Source of the DNA: Gp1-AA122 sp036378535
GTDB lineage: Bacteria > Acidobacteriota > Terriglobia > Terriglobales > Acidobacteriaceae
Assembly (NCBI GenBank): GCA_036378535.1
Contig: DASUWH010000044.1
Coordinates: 8,057-72,056 of the forward strand
Length of the DNA: 64,000 bases
Reading direction: 5' to 3'
Numbering within the stretch: the first letter of the stretch is position 1; the number at the start of each line of letters is the position of its first letter. Shown one piece after another: positions 59,562 through 64,000 of this stretch. The position numbers and the translations under genes are program-made. Below the pieces are notes generated by a model. That model saw only the letters and a program-made list of their open reading frames with translations, searched no databases and was not told the DNA's origin.

Positions 59562-60344
59562 ATGAACTACCACACCCTCCAACTCGCGTTCGACGCCGGC
59601 GTTGCCACCCTCACTCTCAGCCGTCCCGACAAGCGCAATGCCATCAGCTTCCAGCTCGTCGACGAGCTGCTGGCCGCCCTGGACGAGATTGAAAACTCTT
59701 CGGCACAGGTGGTGATCGTCACCGGCGCCGGCAAAGCTTTTTGTGCGGGCATGGACCTGGATGAACTCAAGTCTCTGCTGGGCAAAACACACGACGAAAA
59801 CGTTAAAGATTCGGCGCGCATGGCCCATCTGTTCCGGCGGCTTTACGACTTTCCTAAGCCAACGATTGCGGCCGTGAACGGCGCTGCCATCGCCGGGGGC
59901 ACCGGCCTGGCTACCATGTGTGACTTCACGCTCGCGGTTCCTGAGGCCAAGTTCGGTTACACCGAGGTGCGCATCGGGTTCGTTCCGGCAATTGTTTCTT
60001 CCATTCTTGTGTGGCAGGTCGGCCACAAGGTGGCACGCGATTTGCTTCTGACTGGCCGGTTATTCGACGCCGCGGAGGCGCATCGTTTCGGACTCGTCAA
60101 TGAGATCGTTCCGCCTGAGCGCCTTCTGGATCGAGCTCGCGAATTAGCCAGTCAACTTCTGGAGAACAGCCCGTCATCCGTGCGCGCCACCAAGATGCTC
60201 ATTAACGGATTCATCGCTGCGGCGCTCGATCAGCAGATGGCGCAGGCAATCGAAGATAATGCCCGCATCCGTACCACCGCCGATTTTCGGGAAGGGATTT
60301 CTTCATTTCTGGAAAAACGCAAGCCGCGCTGGAGTTCGCAATGA
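59562..60344 (+). CDS. enoyl-CoA hydratase, probable methylglutaconyl-CoA hydratase
   Basis: A 260-residue crotonase. The motifs are SRPDKRNAISFQLVDELLAA, TGAGKAFCAGMDLDEL (first oxyanion loop) and VNGAAIAGGTGLATMCDFTL (second loop), followed by GYTEVRIGFVPAIVSSIL. The position beside HMG-CoA-lyase-like and carboxyltransferase genes suggests hydration of methylglutaconyl-CoA in leucine breakdown. The ATG at 59562 has GGGA upstream; a GTG at 59529 would add 11 residues. It overlaps the next gene by ATGA. Confidence 0.88.
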   Translation: MNYHTLQLAFDAGVATLTLSRPDKRNAISFQLVDELLAALDEIENSSAQVVIVTGAGKAFCAGMDLDELKSLLGKTHDENVKDSARMAHLFRRLYDFPKPTIAAVNGAAIAGGTGLATMCDFTLAVPEAKFGYTEVRIGFVPAIVSSILVWQVGHKVARDLLLTGRLFDAAEAHRFGLVNEIVPPERLLDRARELASQLLENSPSSVRATKMLINGFIAAALDQQMAQAIEDNARIRTTADFREGISSFLEKRKPRWSSQ

Positions 60345-60778
60345 GCACTCCGGCTGCAGGCTCCATTTCCGAAACGCGCATCCGCGTGCGCTATGCTGAA
60401 ACCGATCAGATGGGCGTGGTCTACCATTCCAATTACTTCATATGGTTCGAGGTGGGACGGGTGGAGCTGATGCGGCAACTGGGGTTCACCTATCGCGAGA
60501 TGGAGCGGGAGGATGGCTGCTTCATTGCCGTAGTGGACGCACGCTGCCGCTACAAAGCCCCGGCGCGGTACGACGAGGAAATTATCATTCGCACGCACCT
60601 GAAAAACGTGCGCGAGTCACTCATCCATTTTGGATACCAGGCGGTTCGTGCCGGTGACGCGACCGTGCTCGCAGAGGGCGAGACCACGCACATTGTCATT
60701 GGCGCCGATATGGTGAAAAGGACTATCCCCGAAAAATACATGACTGTTTTCCAAGATGCGGTAGTGCGAGAATCCTGA
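60341..60778 (+). CDS. acyl-CoA thioesterase, YbgC/4HBT hot-dog family
   Basis: A 145-residue hot-dog-fold thioesterase. The family signature is RVRYAETDQMGVVYHSNYFI with the catalytic Asp in TDQMG. ARYDEEIIIRTHLKNVRESL and TTHIVIGADMVKRTIPEKYM complete the fold. It releases free acids from acyl-CoA. The start overlaps the preceding hydratase stop by four bases, so it is part of the same catabolic operon. Confidence 0.92.
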   Translation: MSTPAAGSISETRIRVRYAETDQMGVVYHSNYFIWFEVGRVELMRQLGFTYREMEREDGCFIAVVDARCRYKAPARYDEEIIIRTHLKNVRESLIHFGYQAVRAGDATVLAEGETTHIVIGADMVKRTIPEKYMTVFQDAVVRES

Positions 60779-60807
60779 GCGCGAACGCTTGAGGTCCGAG
60801 ACCTAAA

Positions 60808-62370
60808 TTGAAAGCCCTGCATATCAACGGAAATGATCTGACGGTGGAGGCGGTGCACGAGGTAGCGTTCGAGCGTAGACCGGTGCTGCTCGATCCCGAC
60901 GCCCGTGCCGCTGTGGAACGTGCGCGCGAAGTTGTCGACACGCTCGTGGCGGGCAACAAGACCGCTTACGCCATAACCACGGGTGTCGGCAAACTCAGCG
61001 ATGTGCGCATCGCCGGTGATCAGATCCGCGAACTACAGGTCAACCTGCTTCGCTCGCACGCGGTGGGCGTCGGCGAGCCGCTGTCGGCGGGGGAAGCGCG
61101 AGCCATGATCCTGCTGCGCGCTAATTCCTTAGCCAAAGGCTTTTCCGGAGTGCGCGTGCAAGTCATCAATGCACTTTGCGAGATGCTGAACCGCGGAGTG
61201 ACCCCCTTTATCCCATCCCAGGGCAGCGTTGGTGCCAGCGGCGACCTGGCGCCACTGGCGCACCTTGCGCTGGTCTTAATCGGCGAAGGCGAATGTCTGG
61301 ACGAGAAGGATCAGCGCATCTCTGCCGCCGACGCGCTGCGAAAAGGTCAGATCGCGCCGCTGGTCCTGGAAGCCAAAGAGGCGGTTTCTCTGATCAACGG
61401 CACCCAGGGGATGCTCGCGGTTGGGACGCTTGCGCTGGGGGCGGCGGAAATCCTGGTCGACTCGGCGGACGTAGTCGGCGCGCTCACGCTGGACGTGCTT
61501 CGCGGGACCGATGTGGCTTTCGACGAACGCATTCATAAAGCGCGTCCGCATCCGGGACAGATCCAAACCGCCGCCAACTTGCGTAAACTGCTGGAAGGCA
61601 GCGCGATTCGCGAATCGCATCGCACTTGTGAAAGGGTACAGGATGCTTATTCCCTGCGTTGCATGCCCCAGGTCCACGGCGCTGTTCGCGACACATTGGC
61701 TCACTGCCGCGAAGTGATGGAGCGCGAGATCAATTCTGCGGTGGATAATCCCCTGGTCTTTGCCCGGCCGCGCGCCATTGGCGACCGCGGCACGGGAACG
61801 GTGCTGGACGTTCCCCAGGGCGATATCCTCTCCGGCGGAAATTTTCACGGGGAGCCAGTCGCGTTCGCGCTCGATTTTTTGGCGATTGCGCTCAGCGCGC
61901 TAGCGGGAATCAGTGAGCGGCGCATCGAGAGGCTGGTCAACCCGGCATTGAATGAAGGCTTGCCGCCATTCCTGGCGAGTGGCGCCGGGCTGAATTCCGG
62001 ATTCATGATGCCACAGGTCACCGCCGCGGCGCTGGCCAGCGAGAACAAAGTCCTGGCGCATCCGGCATCGGTCGATTCGATCACCACTTCCGGAAACAAA
62101 GAAGATTATGTTTCGATGGGAATGCACGCTTCCACCAAGCTGAAACGAATCGTCGAAAACACGCGCCATGTGATGGCTATAGAACTCATGGCAGCCTGCC
62201 AGGCATTGGACTTCCTCGCGCCTTTGAAAACCTCGAAGCGCCTGCAGGCGGCCTATGCGGCGGTTCGGGCGGTCAGCCCGACGGTGGCAAAAGACCGAAT
62301 TCTGTACGGCGATTTCGCGCGCATTGCCGAGGTGATAGCCGGCAGGCGCATTGCGGATTGCCTGATGTAA
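60808..62370 (+). CDS. hutH: histidine ammonia-lyase
   Basis: The 520 residues match the family length of about 510. It deaminates histidine to urocanate, the first step of histidine use. The MIO cofactor forms from Ala-Ser-Gly in SQGSVGASGDLAPLAHLALV. Other family blocks are TGVGKLSDVRIAGDQIRELQ, NLLRSHAVGVG, QDAYSLRCMPQVHG and DNPLVF. The start is TTG at 60808, 29 bases after the thioesterase. The other hut genes are absent here, so it seems attached to a general amino-acid/acyl-CoA catabolic run. Confidence 0.95.
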   Translation: MKALHINGNDLTVEAVHEVAFERRPVLLDPDARAAVERAREVVDTLVAGNKTAYAITTGVGKLSDVRIAGDQIRELQVNLLRSHAVGVGEPLSAGEARAMILLRANSLAKGFSGVRVQVINALCEMLNRGVTPFIPSQGSVGASGDLAPLAHLALVLIGEGECLDEKDQRISAADALRKGQIAPLVLEAKEAVSLINGTQGMLAVGTLALGAAEILVDSADVVGALTLDVLRGTDVAFDERIHKARPHPGQIQTAANLRKLLEGSAIRESHRTCERVQDAYSLRCMPQVHGAVRDTLAHCREVMEREINSAVDNPLVFARPRAIGDRGTGTVLDVPQGDILSGGNFHGEPVAFALDFLAIALSALAGISERRIERLVNPALNEGLPPFLASGAGLNSGFMMPQVTAAALASENKVLAHPASVDSITTSGNKEDYVSMGMHASTKLKRIVENTRHVMAIELMAACQALDFLAPLKTSKRLQAAYAAVRAVSPTVAKDRILYGDFARIAEVIAGRRIADCLM

Positions 62371-62372
62371 CA

Positions 62373-62420
62373 CGTAGGCCCAGACGCCCACGTCTGGGCA
62401 GGCGAGCAAAGCTCGCCTGG
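62373..62420. repeat. GTCTGGGC/GAGCTCGC-type dispersed palindrome, copy 3
   Basis: It reads CGTAGGCCCAGACGCCC, CGTCTGGGCA, then GGCGAGCAAAGCTCGCC. It lies directly after the hutH stop. Copies are at 30811-30859 and, inverted, at 45585-45642. Confidence 0.7.
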
Positions 62421-62466
62421 GTTTGACTCAGGTGTTAAACAGCCACCCAGGAAACAACAGCCGAGG

Positions 62467-62563
62467 GGCAGGTGTGGGCACCTGCCCCTACGCGGACTCG
62501 GCAGGTGTGGGCGCCTGCCCCTACGCGGACTCGGCAGTTGTGGGCAGTGCCCCTACGCGGACT
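62467..62563. repeat. three tandem copies of a 33-base palindromic unit
   Basis: Units start at 62467, 62500 and 62533. The first two are 33 bases and differ at one position; the third has 31. Each contains a hairpin such as GGCAGGTG TGGG CACCTGCC followed by CCTACGCGGACT. The third copy supplies the stop codon and the last residues of the HD-domain gene. Confidence 0.9.
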
Positions 62564-63146
62564 GGGGCCTTGCGGCACTGCCGTCTAATCCCAACTTATC
62601 CGCAATCGCTTTCATCGCTTCGATACAAAATGCGATGTGCTCTTCGAGGTCGACTTCCAGCCCAGCCGCGCCATTCACGATGTCATCCCGGTTCACGCTG
62701 CGGGCAAAGGCTTTATCTTTCATTCTTTTTCTCACGGACCGGGCGTCCAACTCGGCCAGGGACTTGTTCGGTTTCACCAGCGTGGCCGCGGTTATGAATC
62801 CGGCCAACTCGTCGCAGGCGAATAAGGCTTTCTCCATCGGCGTGTCGCGGGTCACGCCCGTGTACTCGGCGTGCGACATGATGGCTTTTCGGATTTCTTC
62901 GGAGTAGCCGCGCTCCTTCAGAATCTCGTTTCCCTTGTATGGATGATCTTGGAGGCTGGGATACTTCTCGTAATCAAAATCATGACTTAGTCCCACGATT
63001 CCCCAAAGGTCTTCATCTCCGCCAAGTTTGCGAGCGTAAGCCCGCATGCACGCTTCCACAGCCAGCGCATGTTTGCGCAAACTTTCTGATTGGGTGAACT
63101 CAGTTAGCAAACCCCAGGCGTCTTGTATCTTATTGATTTCAGACAT
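62553..63146 (-). CDS. HD-domain hydrolase
   Basis: A 197-residue cytoplasmic HD-superfamily protein. The metal ligands are His26 in SLRKHALAVEACM, the HD pair in VGLSHDFDYEKYPSL, and the later His in KAIMSHAEYTGVTRD. The C-terminal part KANKSL-type helices (LVKPNKSLAELDARSVRKRM) match the HDIG-type hydrolases often placed next to metabolic genes. The substrate is unknown. The last residues (ARPQSA) and the stop are encoded in the tandem repeat at 62467-62563, so the natural end has been changed. It is convergent with hutH. Confidence 0.85.
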   Translation of the reverse strand: MSEINKIQDAWGLLTEFTQSESLRKHALAVEACMRAYARKLGGDEDLWGIVGLSHDFDYEKYPSLQDHPYKGNEILKERGYSEEIRKAIMSHAEYTGVTRDTPMEKALFACDELAGFITAATLVKPNKSLAELDARSVRKRMKDKAFARSVNRDDIVNGAAGLEVDLEEHIAFCIEAMKAIADKLGLDGSAARPQSA

Positions 63147-63170
63147 ATTTAAAATTGTTCCTTGATTTTT

Positions 63171-63188
63171 GTGCTACGAATGTGCTAC
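63171..63188. other. short direct repeat upstream of the integrase
   Basis: GTGCTAC occurs twice (63171-63177 and 63182-63188), separated by GAAT, in the AT-rich 86-base space between the HD gene and the integrase. It could be part of an attachment or recombinase-binding site. The other end of the element is outside the window, so this cannot be verified. Confidence 0.3.
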
Positions 63189-63232
63189 CGTTTTTTGCAC
63201 AGTAACAGGGGTGGGGAGAAAGAAGGCCCCAC

Positions 63233-64000
63233 ATGGAAGCGCCGCTCATCACCATCTTTGTCCGGCATAGCGCGGCCTGCAAATATGCCGGGGACGAATT
63301 TTGCAAGCGCTGTAACTGCAAAAAGCACCTCCGCTGGACTCAGAACGGCAAACAATTCCGCAGAAAAACCGGTTGCCGGTCCTGGACCGGAGCCGAAGAG
63401 AAAAAGCGCGAGCTGGAGGACCAACTCACAGGCCGCGTGCCTGAGATGTTATCCAATGGACTCCTACTCTCTCAAGCCATCGAAACCTTTGACGCGAACA
63501 AAGCCGCGCAAGGGGTCAAGCCCCGCGTGCTCGCCATGTATGCGCGTGAGCTAAAGCGGCTCCGCGATTTCTCAGAAGCGAAGGGCCTGTTCACCGTCAA
63601 GCAAGCGCTCACCCTGGACAATCTTGTTGGCCTCCGCGCAACCTGGACCCCGGTTTACAAGTCCTCTTACAGCCGGGCCACGGTCCAGAAGCACCTCAAC
63701 AATTTTCTCAAATTCGCATATAACGCCGGATGGATTGACCGCGTACCCAAACTCTCGCCCATCAAGATTGACGCGCCGGAAACGGAGCCGCTCACGGACA
63801 CGGAATATGACAACATCCTCGAGGCGGCCACGGGCCGGACGCGCACAATCATTAAGTTGATGAGGTGGTCGGGCCTTGCTATCCGTGATGCTTCCACAAT
63901 TCGCCGGTCAGACTTTCACTTTGACAAAGAAACCGGGATTCACAAGATAATCCGCGAGCGCACGAAAACCGGCACCCCGCTTTTTATCCCGGTGCCCGCT
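63233..64000 (+). CDS. tyrosine recombinase (phage-type integrase), partial
   Basis: The reading frame is open from the ATG at 63233 to the window edge (256 codons), so the C-terminal catalytic end is missing. The N-terminus has a Cys cluster (CKYAGDEFCKRCNCKKHLRW) common in acidobacterial integrases. A core-binding SAM-like domain occupies about 80-175 (LSQAIETFDANKAAQGVKPR). The catalytic domain begins near 190 with the first active-site Arg in LMRWSGLAIRDASTI and continues with RERTKTGTPLFIPV. It would mark an integrated genomic island or phage extending to the right. No tRNA is found beside it. Confidence 0.9.
   Translation, partial: MEAPLITIFVRHSAACKYAGDEFCKRCNCKKHLRWTQNGKQFRRKTGCRSWTGAEEKKRELEDQLTGRVPEMLSNGLLLSQAIETFDANKAAQGVKPRVLAMYARELKRLRDFSEAKGLFTVKQALTLDNLVGLRATWTPVYKSSYSRATVQKHLNNFLKFAYNAGWIDRVPKLSPIKIDAPETEPLTDTEYDNILEAATGRTRTIIKLMRWSGLAIRDASTIRRSDFHFDKETGIHKIIRERTKTGTPLFIPVPA

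Noticed and set aside
62467..62563. Three 33-base repeats considered as a CRISPR remnant
   Set aside because: The units directly abut with no spacers, and their hairpin-plus-linker structure matches tandem REP-like repeats.

Overview
The window looks like a chromosomal segment of an Acidobacteriota bacterium, probably of the Terriglobales/Koribacter type. The GC content is moderately high by impression. It carries a very large TonB-dependent receptor with an N-terminal carboxypeptidase-regulatory-like domain and a von Willebrand-type protein of the form known mainly from acidobacteria. Intergenic spaces are dense with short GC-rich palindromic repeats. No rRNA, tRNA or CRISPR array was recognised. 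Most of the window is core metabolism and envelope biogenesis. An integrase running off the right edge marks the probable start of an integrated element.

Layout. 1-10.2 kb: a secreted OB-fold protein, a membrane glycosyltransferase, carA and carB split by a REP-associated transposase (RAYT), lepB, a PCYCGC-like secreted protein, a TPR protein and a YvcK-family factor. 10.6-17.5 kb: glmU followed by surface-polysaccharide genes (membrane protein, GT2, polyprenyl glycosylphosphotransferase, O-antigen-ligase-like protein). 17.6-22.4 kb: a GldA/F/G-like ABC exporter with a DUF4340-like partner. 22.5-30.7 kb: ppdK, a GIY-YIG gene with perfect 33-bp inverted repeats, glyS, glyQ, recO and a ferredoxin. 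30.9-35.2 kb: a swivel-first aconitase-family enzyme, an inositol-monophosphatase-family enzyme, an Hfq-like protein and a small secreted protein. 35.4-41.9 kb: the TonB receptor, then an operon of an agmatinase-family enzyme, a MoaD-MoaE fusion and a VWA protein. 42.3-45.4 kb: a MarR regulator with visible operators, YceI, pirin and a desaturase. 45.7-54.6 kb: a divergent class III cyclase-like protein, an M28 peptidase, a redoxin, mutY, an NTF2-like protein, RlpA, a HIT protein and an AlkA-like glycosylase. 54.7-62.4 kb: acyl-CoA and amino-acid catabolism (B12-binding mutase subunit, carboxyltransferase, HMG-CoA-lyase-like protein, two crotonases of which one is broken, thioesterase, hutH). 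62.5-64 kb: an HD-domain protein and a tyrosine recombinase.

The most unusual content is the repeat landscape. Five elements share terminal inverted repeats with consensus GGGAAACTCTGATTAAG and look like MITEs; two have TA on both sides. A motif TGTCATCCCGAGCG recurs more than a dozen times and also begins the inverted repeats around the GIY-YIG gene. This suggests a nuclease-plus-satellite system parallel to the RAYT/REP system, and an RAYT with inverted REP doublets sits between carA and carB. A separate long intergenic repeat occurs three times.

All calls come from reading the sequence. Family names rest on visible motifs, and no database search was run.
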